Assembly: GCA_951217055.1 (NCBI GenBank)
Contig: CATNVA010000018.1
Location: 744,001-808,000, forward strand
Length of the DNA: 64,000 nucleotides
DNA from: Gerris lacustris
Lineage: Eukaryota; Arthropoda; Insecta; Hemiptera; Gerridae
Direction of reading: 5' to 3'
This document shows, one piece after another, positions 54,750-64,000 of the stretch. Position 1 is the first letter of the stretch. Every line of letters begins with the position of its first letter. A program made the translations under genes and the position numbers. The notes under the pieces were generated by a model. It was not told where the DNA came from and did no database searches. It saw only the letters and a program-made list of their open reading frames with translations.

Positions 54750-55221
54750 TGTGACGCCGCGCGTTTCGCTTTCCTAGTACCTTTCTTTTGACCGGGGTTT
54801 AAGCCTACCCGGGGCGCAGTGCGCATGTCTGTCCTTTTCGAGGGGCTCCCCCTTCTTCTCGACTCTGATGGTCCGCCATTGGAGTCAGTGCTGGGCCTGG
54901 CTTTGGAGGAAGAGGGGTATCTAAGACCGGGAGCATCACTCACCTTATGATTATTTTAATTAAATTCACCCCCCCCCCCCCCGGCCATTTTCTCCAAATT
55001 AAGTAACTTATTCTTTTTAATGTAACTTCACACACTTCCAAGAAAGGCAGCTATCACACCTTCTCCCTGCAAGTTAAGGGTAAGCCTTTTGTTGTATTAT
55101 ATTATTTATGATTCTGAAAAATATATAAAATAGAAGCATCACTTGATCAAGAAAAAGTGCGTTGAGTTCTTTATTTCGACAGCCGCCGTTGAACCCCTTG
55201 AATCACTTTTGAACTTATTTG
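54750..55221 (+). repeat. Right (3') LTR, 3'-truncated
   Basis: Starts TGTGACGCCGCGCGTTTCGC after the purine tract, continues with the shared 437 bp, and breaks at aacttatttg where C-rich tandem repeats begin. Differences from the left copy are few: poly-C length, accactt/atcactt, agcagcc/agccgcc, tttgga/ttttga. Confidence 0.65.
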
Positions 55222-55790
55222 TAATTTTCTGCCCACCACCGCTTACCCCCGCCTCCACCACCTGGCCTTGAAAGAGGTTCAAGGTCACCTCCCCCCCACC
55301 CTTCGACCCTGTGTGGTGTAGTCTTGTATGACTCTTCCCCCACCCTCAAACCTCCTCCCGTCCTCTTTCACGGACCCACGTGACCACCACCCGTGAACTT
55401 GGACCCCCTACATCACGTGACACCCCCCTCCATACCCCCCACACTGCGCCTGCGTCACGTTCAACCACCTCCTCTACCCTCTAACCATCTCTCGTCCTCT
55501 TCCACGGTCTCCTTACTATAACGTCACCATCACGTGACACCCCCCTCCCTACCCACGTGACCACCACCTGCATTGCGCATACGTCGTGTCCAACCACCTA
55601 CCCCACCCTCTAAACACCTCTAACCATCTCTCGTCCTCTTCCACGGTCTCCTTACTATGACGTCAACATCACGTGACACCCCCTCCCTACCCACGTGACT
55701 ACTACCTGCACTGCGCATGCGTCCTGTCCAACCACCCTCTAAAAACCTCTAACCATCTCTCGTCCTCTTCCACGCGCCCAATTGTTTTTT
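55222..55790. repeat. C-rich tandem block with many CACGTG sites
   Basis: About 2.5 to 3 units of about 175 bp contain accatctctcgtcctcttcc, acggtctccttactat, gacgtca and repeated cccacgtgac/atcacgtgac. One strand is almost free of G outside CACGTG and CGTC sites. It stands out sharply in an AT-rich region and abuts the truncated LTR. Confidence 0.8.
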
Positions 55791-56219
55791 TTTTTAAGTT
55801 TTGGTAGGGTATCAAATGAAAGCTCCTGACGAGTAGGTTACAAATATATTAATATAATATATTTATGCTTGTTCAAATGTTGCATTCCTTATTGGTTTTA
55901 TGTTTAAAATATACCCCAAAAAAAATCCCTCCCCCAATCACCCTATAACAGCTGGTTCTAAAATTTTTAAATTATTCATGGAAATACCTTATTATAGGAC
56001 AATGAAAATTTCCCGAAAAAAAAATTACCTTGGTGTAATTACCGAAAAAAAAAAATATATATTTCTCTTTTTAGTGCCGTTTTTTTTTTTGGTAACGCTC
56101 GTGTAACGCTTTTTCGTATCGTTCTTTGGAAACGCTTTCGAGTTTATGTGCCAAAGTAAAGATGTGAAAATGTCAAAAAATTCGAGCGTACTGATTCTTG
56201 CGATTGTAAATAAAAATTA
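55791..56219. repeat. Diverged relative of the 43-kb tandem unit
   Basis: Contains ggtatcaaatgaaagctcct, ttgcattccttattggtttt and ataccccaaaaaaaatccct, matching the 43010-43830 units in reverse orientation. No gene. Confidence 0.65.
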
Positions 56220-56900
56220 CATCGATGGAATAATGAAGAAGATAACTAGTGCTCCATATGCAACTTAAAGAAGATTGAAGACATGTTCCATTTTGTATCT
56301 GAATGCCCGGTTTACAAGAGCACTAGAATACGCTATTTTCAAACAACGCAACTCACACCAGAGCAGTTTATATTAATCCTGAATGGTCAAGACAATTGGA
56401 GAAACATCGTCAAATTCTGTAAAGAAGCTCTCAAGTACAGAAAATTAATTATTTCAGAATATAAATAGTAACTACGTTAATGTGTGTATATGTTGTTAAT
56501 CATTAATTATTTGATTTATTTATTGGCTATATCTTTGTTATTTTTTGAGGATTGTTGTTTTTTTCAGTTTAAGAATTTTTACAAGTAATCAATAGTTTTA
56601 TTTTTTTGTTTAATGATAAAATAACATAATAAAAAATGAAAAATAAATAAATATTAATAATAATAATAATAATAATAAATTATTTAATTAATTAAAGAAA
56701 TAAATAAAATAAAATTATAAATGATATATTAGTATTATTCCATTTGTAAGCAAGCGTAAATATGTCGGAATGAAATGTTATAATATGAGGCCGACCCCAT
56801 CAGAAGGCGACAAGCCAGTCATGTGGCATGTTAAGTATATTTATATTGTTTTCAATTTATTATTTAAAATAAACATGTTTTCTTTCTTCTTTCTTTCTTT
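56220..56900 (+). pseudogene. 3' fragment of an APE-type LINE (copy C)
   Basis: A short frame (56274-56468) reads EDMFHFVSECPVYKS, then LTPEQFILILNGQDNWRNIV, and ends KYRKLIISEYK. It matches the C-terminal region of LINE copy B (EDVYHFIAICPILRC... MVNYLNGKSWKTIIGYVKIA) in pattern. The 3' UTR follows, with AT-rich repeats and a TTTCTTTC stretch near 56880-56905. A typical severely 5'-truncated copy. Confidence 0.75.
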
Positions 56901-57192
56901 CTAGTCCATTTAAAAAACAGAGCAATTATAGTATTTAAATATTACTGTTTAAACACAATTGCATAAGTGCTTATAGATATACATATACATACACATCTTT
57001 AATGCCTTGAACAAAAATAAATAAATAAATAAAAAATGAAATAATAACATTAAAAATTATCTTGATAAATAAAATATTACTAATTTTTTTTATTAAGTTT
57101 TGGGTAGTATTCATACTACGGAAAGATTAAATTTTACTTTAAATCAAATTATAATTATCATTAACTACGGGAGACATACAGTCAAAAATAGA

Positions 57193-57269
57193 CTCCCGCT
57201 CCGGGACTTGAACCACGGCCCTCCTATTAATCCGTTACAGGCGCTCTTACCAACTGAGCTATACGGGAG
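57193..57269 (-). pseudogene. tRNA-like sequence 1
   Basis: 77 nt on the minus strand. Acceptor arms CTCCCGT/GCGGGAG pair fully (one G-T). The D-arm region is TAGCTCAGTTGGTAAGAGC and box B is GGTTCAAGTCC. The anticodon arm can only be drawn with a nine-base loop (CCTGT/ATAGG) and the T stem needs a bulge. Probably not a working tRNA. Confidence 0.55.
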
Positions 57270-57551
57270 AATGATTTTTCTCTGTCGTTACCGATACAAA
57301 TTCCCCGAATCCAAGCATTCAATCTTTTCTACAAGTCTAGCAAGCCAAATAATCACGTCAATAGAACTAGACCGAGAATTAACGCTTATAATTATAAAGT
57401 ACTCAATTAGTACCTGTACCTAGTACAATCAATTAAAAATTCAATTTTGTTTTAAGTTTTAGGTAGTATTCATACTACGGAAAGATTAAATTTTAATTTA
57501 AATCAAATTATAATTACAATTTATAAAGGGAGACAGACAGAGAAATATAGA

Positions 57552-57632
57552 CTTCAGCGCCGGGACTCGAACCACGGACCTTCCCCTCATATCCAGTGTG
57601 CGGAAGCTCTAACCAATTAAGCTACACTGAAG
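57552..57632 (-). pseudogene. tRNA-like sequence 2
   Basis: 81 nt on the minus strand, same layout as copy 1, with box A-like TAGCTTAATTGGTTAGAGC and box B GGTTCGAGTCC. The acceptor arms CTTCAGT/GCTGAAG differ from copy 1 on both sides yet still pair. No good anticodon arm. A 3' half of a third copy lies at about 57897-57943. Confidence 0.55.
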
Positions 57633-57960
57633 AATACTTTCCTCTGACGATATCGATACCTAATCCCGAATTAAGCTTTCAAATATTTTTACAAGTCTTA
57701 GAAGTCAACAAACGACAATAGAACTAGACTGAGAAATACGCTTGTAATTATAAAGTACTTATTACCTGTACTTAGTACAATCAATTAGAAATTCAATTTT
57801 TACAAGTTATTGGAAGTATTAATACTACGGAACGTTTAAATATTAATTAAAATCAATTTATAATTATCATTAACCACGGGAGACATACAGAGAATAATAG
57901 ACCCCCGCACCGGGACTTGAACCTCGGGCCTCAATAATAAGCGTTAATTCTCGGTCTAGT

Positions 57961-59496
57961 TTAGGAACGCAGCAGCGTTCCGCCCCGCCAAGTCAAAAAG
58001 ACATAATAACACAAAAGCTGGAAGTGTATATATACTGTAGGTGACAAACTAGGGTTTTTGAGGCTCTGCAGCGTGGAATACGTACAGGCTACCTGAATAT
58101 TTTAATATCTTTGAAGGCCGTGTCCTGTAGATCAAAATTTTAAAAAAAAGTCGAATTCGGTCAAGTAGAAGTAGAGAAAAATAGGTTTGAAAATGGTACT
58201 TTTGATGACTTCTTATTCTTATTCTTCCTTCATTTTACGTTGACGCACCTACAGCCTAAACTACTGAACCGATTTTAATGAATGAGGGCTATTGGGATTC
58301 GTCTAGGGCCCTAGTGCATTCCTAGATTAAAAATAGTAGATAACTCATTCCTACGCTGAACGCGAAGCGAGAAACCAAGATAGCGAACAGTCACTTTAAC
58401 GTTGACGCACCTACAGCCTAAACTACTGAACCGATTTAAATGAATTAAGGCTTTTTGTATTCTTCTAGGGCACAAGTGCATTCCCACCCCCCTTACAACC
58501 CCTCAACTCATTCTTACGCTGAATGTGGAGTGAGAAACCAAGCTAGCGATTAGCGAACTGTATAAAATGGGTAGAAACCAAGTAAGCGTCATACGAAGTG
58601 GTGAGCCTGACATTTATACAGAGGTACACCAGTGTGTTGTGTAGTAGTTTCGTGCTTGTCACATGACGTTTGAATTACTGTAGGAACGCCGAGAGAATGT
58701 GCGTGGAAAAATGGATCTTGGGTCGAAGTTTCAAACTTACTATCGACTTTACTTCGAGATATAGCGCTATTCCTCTAGGCTGAATCCCCTCTAGGTACAC
58801 GAACTTTTCTACCTTTTTTAAAAAGTGACATTTTTTCGGCCCAAGCTAACTCAATTAGGTTTAATTCCATTTTCTTTTAATTGACCGAGCGAAGCGAGGT
58901 CTCCGTTTTAACTCGACCGTTTGGCATTTCGTCTGTGTGTCTGTCTCTCTCTTAATTTTTGTAAATCGACTGTCCTTGCGAGGGAGGCCGCAGGCCGACC
59001 GAGCTGTGATGTGGGGCGGGGGGACGCACCTTTATTGTCTGTCGAATGGGGGAGGGGGGGGGGGGGGGGGTAAAATTTTTCTTTATTTTAAGGCGCCACG
59101 GCAAAAAACAAAAAAATAATTATACCCTGACTCTTGATTTTTGGAAAAATTTCGAGTTGGTAATGTCAAAATCGGTTAAAAACCTTAAAAATCGCTTGAC
59201 CAAACATTGGGTATGGGCAGTTTTAAACCACTCCTTAAGGGTGAAAATTGGCCTTAAAGGGCGAAATAGAGTGATTTTTGGATTTTTGTACTGATAGGTG
59301 TCTTTTGTCGTAGAGACATGAAGTTTTCTGAAAATTGTTAAGGTTATAGTGTATTTTTAAGAAAATAATTCTATCTGTCGGAAAATGTTCCGGGAAATGG
59401 GTTTATTTTCAATGAGAAATCATCTACGGTCAAAAAGGGCATTTTCTTAACAAATTTTTACGAATAACATTCGAAATAATATAAAATTTTAAATTT
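57961..59496. other. Dispersed-repeat sequence, no gene
   Basis: A pair of direct repeats of about 145 bp starts at about 58241 and 58398 (acgttgacgcacctacagcc...ctactgaaccgattt). A gaccgagcgaagcgaggtct block lies near 58881, and a long poly-G run at about 59050-59070. Short frames here have no recognisable domains. Confidence 0.6.
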
Positions 59497-61188
59497 TGCT
59501 TCCGAGCTTACCGAAGGTAACGGAAGCTATGTGATAGTTTTGAAAAACGAAAAAATTTTAGGTCTCCGATTTCAAAAATTCCAAGACAGAAATCCGTTTC
59601 AGACATCAGGGAACATTTTTGGTTCCGTGTCTGTCTGTCGGTCTGTCGGTCTGTCGGTCTGTCGGTCTGTCGGTCTGTCGGTCTGTCGGTCTGTCGGTCT
59701 GTCGTTCAATTTTTGCGAACCACCATATCTTAAAAACTACAAGTCCAATTTTAATGAAATTTGGATGGTAGGTCATAATTAGCCCAATGTTGGTCCCATA
59801 TAAGTTTCAACCTTCTGCGCTTATTTGTTTGTCATCCACATGCTCACAAACATACATTTATTTACAGCCATATCTTTATGAGTAATCATCTGATTTTGAT
59901 GAAATTTTTATGGTTTGTCGAAAGTATCCTGCAGATAACACCTGCTTAATTTCAACCTTCTGCGCACTTTAAATCGTGCTAAATTAATATGTCTTATATT
60001 ATAAAGCCGCATGGCTAACTGACTCACTGACTGACATTAATGTGTACCCACTTCCAGAAGAGCTAGAGACTTGTGGTTTGCGCCATTCGACGCGCAACGT
60101 CCATATTGTGAACCAAAATAATTATACAAAGTTCACTTTTCCCCCACCTTCCCCCCTTAAAAAAATAAAAAAGGCCGATTTGATTTTTAAGCTGTATTGG
60201 GGACTTATTGCGGCTAAACAGTAAGTCGTATTAGAAAATGGATAGCACAAGTGGTGACTGATTTTAAAAGATCTACAACTTTAGTCCTATGAGTTTTTGT
60301 CGTATCATCATCGGTTGTACCCTAGATGGTGATAATTTTGTTATTTTTTGGTTGTATTTTTTTCCATTTTTGTCTTTGAATGGCCATAGTTTCTATAATA
60401 GTTGACCGATTTTATTTCTGATTGCAGCGATTGAATCTCACACTAATGCTCTTTAAATTGAGTATATTTTATTTCATTAGTTCATCTTACTTGCTGAGAA
60501 CATGAGAGTAAACTTTTTCCCGTGCGCCGTGTCACGTGACCACTTTTTTTTGTTTTTAATATTGTGTCGTATATAATTTTAAAGGCCTTGATATGTACAT
60601 TAAAGCTATTTTATTTGTTGATTTTTTAAAAATGTTGTACGTATACTTGTGTACCGATTTATAATTTTGTTGTAGGTTAAAGGGTTTAAATACTTTTTTG
60701 ATATTAGGTTTTTTATTTATATGCATTTATTAGTTAAATGAATGCCCTTTTGTATTGTTTGTTTTTTTAAAAAATTAACTTTGGTACCTCAGAGTACAGA
60801 GGTACAAATGTTAAAATTAATCTTTTATAATATGATGTATATCGTATAATAGCTCTTGCATAGTAGATTAATTTTTGTGATATTCTATTTTGTGTTAATT
60901 TTAATTTTTGAGGGGGGTAAAATAAAAAAAACAGTTTATACAGCGGTTTCTACGATTTGGTTGCTGTTTTATATATGTCTATTAAATTAATTATATGTGC
61001 GCTAACTTTTGGTGCTTGTTGGAGGCTTTTTTTCCAACAAATGTTTAAATTTTTTCAGCTTATTAAATATTTACTGGAACAGTGCCGCAACGTTCCAACT
61101 TTTTGATTATTTTTATCGAGGTATTTTTCTAAATTTGGTCTTTTCTTTGCGAGGAAGCTATGTGCCACATTAATTGGCAGAGTATTTT
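59497..61188 (-). repeat. Dispersed repeat, copy 2 (inverted partner of 26.5-28.2 kb)
   Basis: Reverse complement of 26543-28200 over nearly its full length, with the same hairpin end (gcttccgagcttaccgaagg) and the same agccgcatggctaactgact block. The 8-base unit tctgtcgg is expanded to about nine perfect copies at 59630-59705, compared with a shorter mixed array in copy 1. Confidence 0.75.
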
Positions 61189-61966
61189 TTCAAGGCTTTT
61201 GTAGATCCCGCAGAGGTCCATATCCGGTAACGAGAACTTTTTTTTTACGTGCACCCCCGCTTAGGGGCGACATCGGGAAATTTGTTTTTAGCCGATCAGA
61301 AAACCGGAGATATTTGGTACGGGGTGTCGTATATCCTTGGGAAGAGTAAAAAAGTGATGCAAAAACATTTTAAATATATTCACGTTTCAGGCCCTTTAAT
61401 GCGAAAATACACTTTTTACCACTTTGTTTTAAACGTTTTTCTACATGGTTCACGTATCTCCTCCTAGGGCATTTATACGACACTATTGGGCATTTGAGCC
61501 TTAAAAGCCTATGAAATGCTGCTCCTGGCGTTTTGCTTTTAAACTCGATGGTACTTTAACTTTTTGAGATATGGTACCTTAAATTCAGAGGTATAAGATG
61601 GTACTTTGGAGGTTCGTACAGAGAAAAAAAAGTACTCTCCTACTCTGCTTCGTATGCTCTAAAAATGTGCTTTTCAAGGGGTAAGTGGTAAGTGCAATCC
61701 CCTATTTTTAGTACCTTCGAGGGGGGGAAGTCAAGTACCTCGGCGAAATACACACAAAAAATGTGTTTTTCCGAAATTTCGAATTTGACCATCTGTACCG
61801 TTCACAATTTAAATCTGACAGGGTTCAAAAGGGTACCGGACTTTAGGTAATATTGTCCTCTTTTAGAATCCGGGTTGTTATTATATTTCTGATTCCTAGG
61901 AGGAGTTCTTATAACAGTGTGGCCATTTTCTTTTAATAATTCGTCAATTTTAAACTTTTTTCCTTA
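61189..61966. other. No gene recognised; 3' debris of the DDE_3 element
   Basis: Mostly unknown sequence with scattered ggtac repeats. On the minus strand, 61875-61966 holds the decayed C-terminal end of the transposase (IDELLKENGHTVIRTPPRNQ), in another frame than the main ORF and lacking the expected NPIE motif. Confidence 0.5.
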
Positions 61967-62597
61967 GGCGCATTTAAAGATATAAGGTCGAACAAAGCTA
62001 GTTTTCTCATTGATCGATCATATTCTATTTTATTTTTTTCTAACTATTCCATCATTACTTTTTTATTCTGTGACATTGTAGGTACCTTATTAGTTTGAAG
62101 ATTATGATAGGGGGCGTTGTCCATGACAACTACACTATTTGGTTTCAATTTGATCAGCACTTTTTCTCTTATCCACTTTTCAAAATTAACATTATTCATC
62201 TGTCCGTGATAATCACCAGACGCTATTCCTGCCTTGAAAATTAAAGTAGTGTCTTCTAAGAATCCTTCTATTGATCCAATACTAAAAACAATTAATCGGT
62301 TGGTTGCATTTTCTTTTGATATTATTGCGCTGACACTATCTCCTTGCCAGCATTTCTTAAAAGTAAGGTTGGAATCAAGCCATGTCTCATCTAAGTAATA
62401 AATATGCCTGTTTTCATCTCTTAAACTTTTGATAGATTTTAAATATCTATACCTCCAAAGTAATATGTCTTGTCTCTCTGTTAAAACTTTTCTCCGTGAC
62501 TGGGTTTTTGTCCATCTAAATCCCATTTCTTTTAAGATCTTTCTTAAAGAAGTTGTACTCCACGTAAATTCTATATTTTCTCTTAAAACAGGAAGAA
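61967..62597 (-). repeat. Inverted repeat arm, partner 63371-64000
   Basis: 631 bp matching the right-hand arm in reverse complement with very few differences (for example gggattta against ggtattta). The arms are separated by about 770 bp and the right one continues beyond the window. Confidence 0.85.
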
Positions 62598-62961
62598 GTT
62601 TTTTTGTAGTTGGGACCACTTTTTGGCGTAAATTAAAATCTTGAATTAAATTTCTAATGACTTGACGATCAAATGAATCCACAGAAGCAATAGTATGTTC
62701 TACAGGATGTGGTCTAGACTTTCCAGGAGTCGAAAGCATTCCATTTGGAGATTGTTGACATTATTTTCTTATTTTTGAAATAGTATTTCGATGAAGACCA
62801 GTATAATATGCTGCTCGTTCAGTTGACTGACCAATTTTATAGAATTGGCCTTCTTTTTTTTCTTCGTCGCAAGCCTTAATGACATGGGCAATCATTTGAC
62901 GTGATTCGCTGTGAATTGTTTTTCCTCTTTTTCTTTTACAAATATTTCTATTGTTATCCAT
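62044..62961 (-). pseudogene. DDE_3 (Tc1/mariner-like) transposase, copy 1
   Basis: ATG at 62959-62961 opens a basic N-terminus with a helix-turn-helix-like segment (STERAAYYTGLHRNTISKIR). One in-frame TAA near 62761 separates it from the rest. Then follow SLRKILKEMGFRWTKTQSRR, a first catalytic block YLDETWLDSN and a second VVVMDNAPYHN. The frame stops at TAG (62044-62046), where relatives have Trp. A shifted continuation lies at 61875-62040, but the third acidic motif (NPIE) is missing. Cut-and-paste transposase family; this copy should be inactive. Its C-terminal two-thirds form an inverted repeat with copy 2. Confidence 0.85.
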
Positions 62962-63237
62962 TATTTAATGTAGAACTATTGAACTATATATATATATATG
63001 ACAATTGAAAATTATGGCGAAAATGAGAAACACGCACAAAAAAACTATACGTTGAGATGGGATGTACTCGTATGTACCAAAGTAAGTAATTTTATGTACT
63101 TACAGATAAAAACAAAACGTTGAGCATAGAAATCCAAGTAAGAGTGCCAGTTCAAATTTTCTAAGGAGATGCCAAATACGAAAGATATGATCAATTAAAA
63201 CTGATTATCCCATAAAAAAAAAAAAAAATTCGTTTCT

Positions 63238-64000
63238 TTGAAACGTATTTTTTTCGTTATTTTTCTGTTAAGGTTTTGTCTTAAAATAAAAATTGTAAAA
63301 ATTTATACATATTTGGAAGAAAATAATCCCATAATACAAGCCGCTTTCCTTTCAACAAACTGTCCCTGTTTTCTTCCTGTTTTAAGAGAAAATATAGAAT
63401 TTACGTGGAGTACAACTTCTTTAAGAAAGATCTTAAAAGAAATGGTATTTAGATGGACAAAAACCCAGTCACGGAGAAAAGTTTTAACAAAGAGACAAGA
63501 CATATTACTTTGGAGGTATAGATATTTAAAATCTATCAAAAGTTTAAGAGATGAAAACAGGCATATTTATTACTTAGATGAGACATGGCTTGATTCCAAC
63601 CTTACTTTTAAGAAATGCTGGCAAGGAGATAGTGTCAGCGCAATAATATCAAAAGAAAATGCAACCAACCGATTAATTGTTTTTAGTATTGGATCAATAG
63701 AAGGATTCTTAGAAGACACTACTTTAATTTTCAAGGCAGGAATAGCGTCTGGTGATTATCACGGACAGATGAATAATGTTAATTTTGAAAAGTGGATAAG
63801 AGAAAAAGTGCTGATCAAATTGAAACCAAATAGTGTAGTTGTCATGGACAACGCCCCCTATCATAATCTTCAAACTAATAAGGTACCTACAATGTCACAG
63901 AATAAAAAAGTAATGATGGAATAGTTAGAAAAAAATAAAATAGAATATGATCGATCAATGAGAAAACTAGCTTTGTTCGACCTTATATCTTTAAATGCGC
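63238..64000 (+). pseudogene. DDE_3 (Tc1/mariner-like) transposase, copy 2, 5' end replaced, runs off edge
   Basis: From about 63371 it is a near-identical inverted copy of 61967-62597, with the same catalytic blocks YLDETWLDSN and VVVMDNAPYHN and the same premature TAG (63922-63924). Upstream, the normal N-terminus is missing; instead a frame with KIVKIYTYLEENNPIIQAAF and STNCPC joins directly at LPVLRENIEF. That foreign segment also occurs near 23935-23985. The shared stop shows that both copies descend from an already dead copy or were homogenised. Confidence 0.82.

Larger units (their letters stand above)
51489..55221 (+). mobile_element. Non-coding LTR retrotransposon-like unit, both LTRs truncated
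   Basis: Two direct repeats of about 437 bp (51489-51927, 54785-55221), about 99% identical by eye, bound a 2.8-kb interior. A primer site TGGTAGCAGAGC lies at 51991. A purine tract gagggggagatgg precedes the right repeat at about 54737-54749, followed by TGTGACGCC, a plausible LTR start. The left LTR lacks the first ~36 bp and the right LTR the last ~60 bp. No gag or pol domain is visible, so it is a LARD-like non-autonomous element or a heavily decayed one. Confidence 0.7.
57104..57960. repeat. Tandem ~355-bp units carrying tRNA-like segments
   Basis: Units start with a short palindrome gtagtattcatactac at 57104 and 57463; a third, diverged and truncated, starts at about 57813. Each contains, on the minus strand, a tRNA-like sequence with box A and box B, then a tail with acaagtct and agaactaga. 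SINE-like or tRNA-pseudogene-derived. Confidence 0.75.

Noticed and set aside
54569..54943. Minus-strand Arg/Ser/Pro-rich ORF in the LTR (also 51452-51646)
   Set aside because: Identical because the LTR is duplicated; low-complexity composition, no domain, and antisense to the element's apparent direction.
57193..57632. Functional tRNA genes
   Set aside because: No acceptable seven-base anticodon loop, bulged T stem, embedded in tandem repeats; called tRNA-like pseudogenes.
62429..62644. Plus-strand ORF opposite DDE_3 copy 1, and 63303-63539 opposite copy 2
   Set aside because: Antisense shadows shared only because the transposase is duplicated.

Overview
The window looks like an AT-rich animal genome, most likely an insect (a hemipteran-type genome would fit, but I cannot fix the species). 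I see no ordinary host gene, no rRNA, no functional tRNA and no bacterial-style operon. Almost everything recognisable is transposon. Nearly every major class is present: copia, gypsy and BEL/Pao LTR elements, three or more non-LTR lineages (an APE-type family, an RTE-like copy and an I-like copy with RNase H), piggyBac, a Tc1/mariner-like DDE_3 transposase, hAT and PIF-like non-autonomous elements, Helitron-like elements, and many minisatellites. Most coding regions are broken by stops, frameshifts, deletions or later insertions. The window is best read as a stack of nested insertions, a transposon graveyard that still holds some very young copies.

Layout. 1-6373: minus-strand copia element; its 5' LTR is at 6214-6373 and the left edge cuts it inside RT. 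Its gag is split by a long-inverted-repeat element (3005-5675), itself split by a hAT-like element (4616-5642) with a perfect 8-bp duplication. 7422-about 16094: 5' half of a minus-strand gypsy-like element (LTR, PBS, gag, protease). Its gag is split by a very young BEL/Pao element (8577-12990) and its leader by a Helitron-like element (14137-15427). 16081-16450: a minisatellite. 17060-23127: a giant inverted repeat with arms of about 1.56 kb, whose right arm holds a 2.2-kb element with an 8-bp duplication. 24210-25563: a piggyBac transposase remnant.

28370-44160: one APE-type LINE copy torn into four pieces. The largest insertion (29771-42566) contains Helitron-like copies, a hAT-like element (33990-37682) that itself contains a PIF-like element, a 5'-truncated RTE-like LINE with an open RT frame, and a 37-bp minisatellite. 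44165-48560: a second, nearly complete copy of that LINE type. 48852-49768: a truncated Helitron-like copy. 49769-51470: an I-like LINE 3' half with RNase H. 51489-55221: a non-coding LTR retrotransposon-like unit. 55222-55790: a C-rich tandem block rich in CACGTG. 57104-57960: tandem repeats carrying tRNA-like folds. 59497-61188: an inverted second copy of the 26.5-28.2 kb repeat. 61967-64000: two oppositely oriented copies of a DDE_3 transposase.

The most interesting single signal is in the BEL/Pao-like element. It has no tRNA-type primer site. Instead, the 15 nt directly after its 5' LTR are perfectly complementary to a segment inside the same LTR, about where a transcript would start. That is the geometry expected for self-primed reverse transcription, as known for the yeast element Tf1. 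The same element has lost RT, RNase H and the integrase core through deletions that leave one 1294-codon frame open, and its two LTRs differ at one base.
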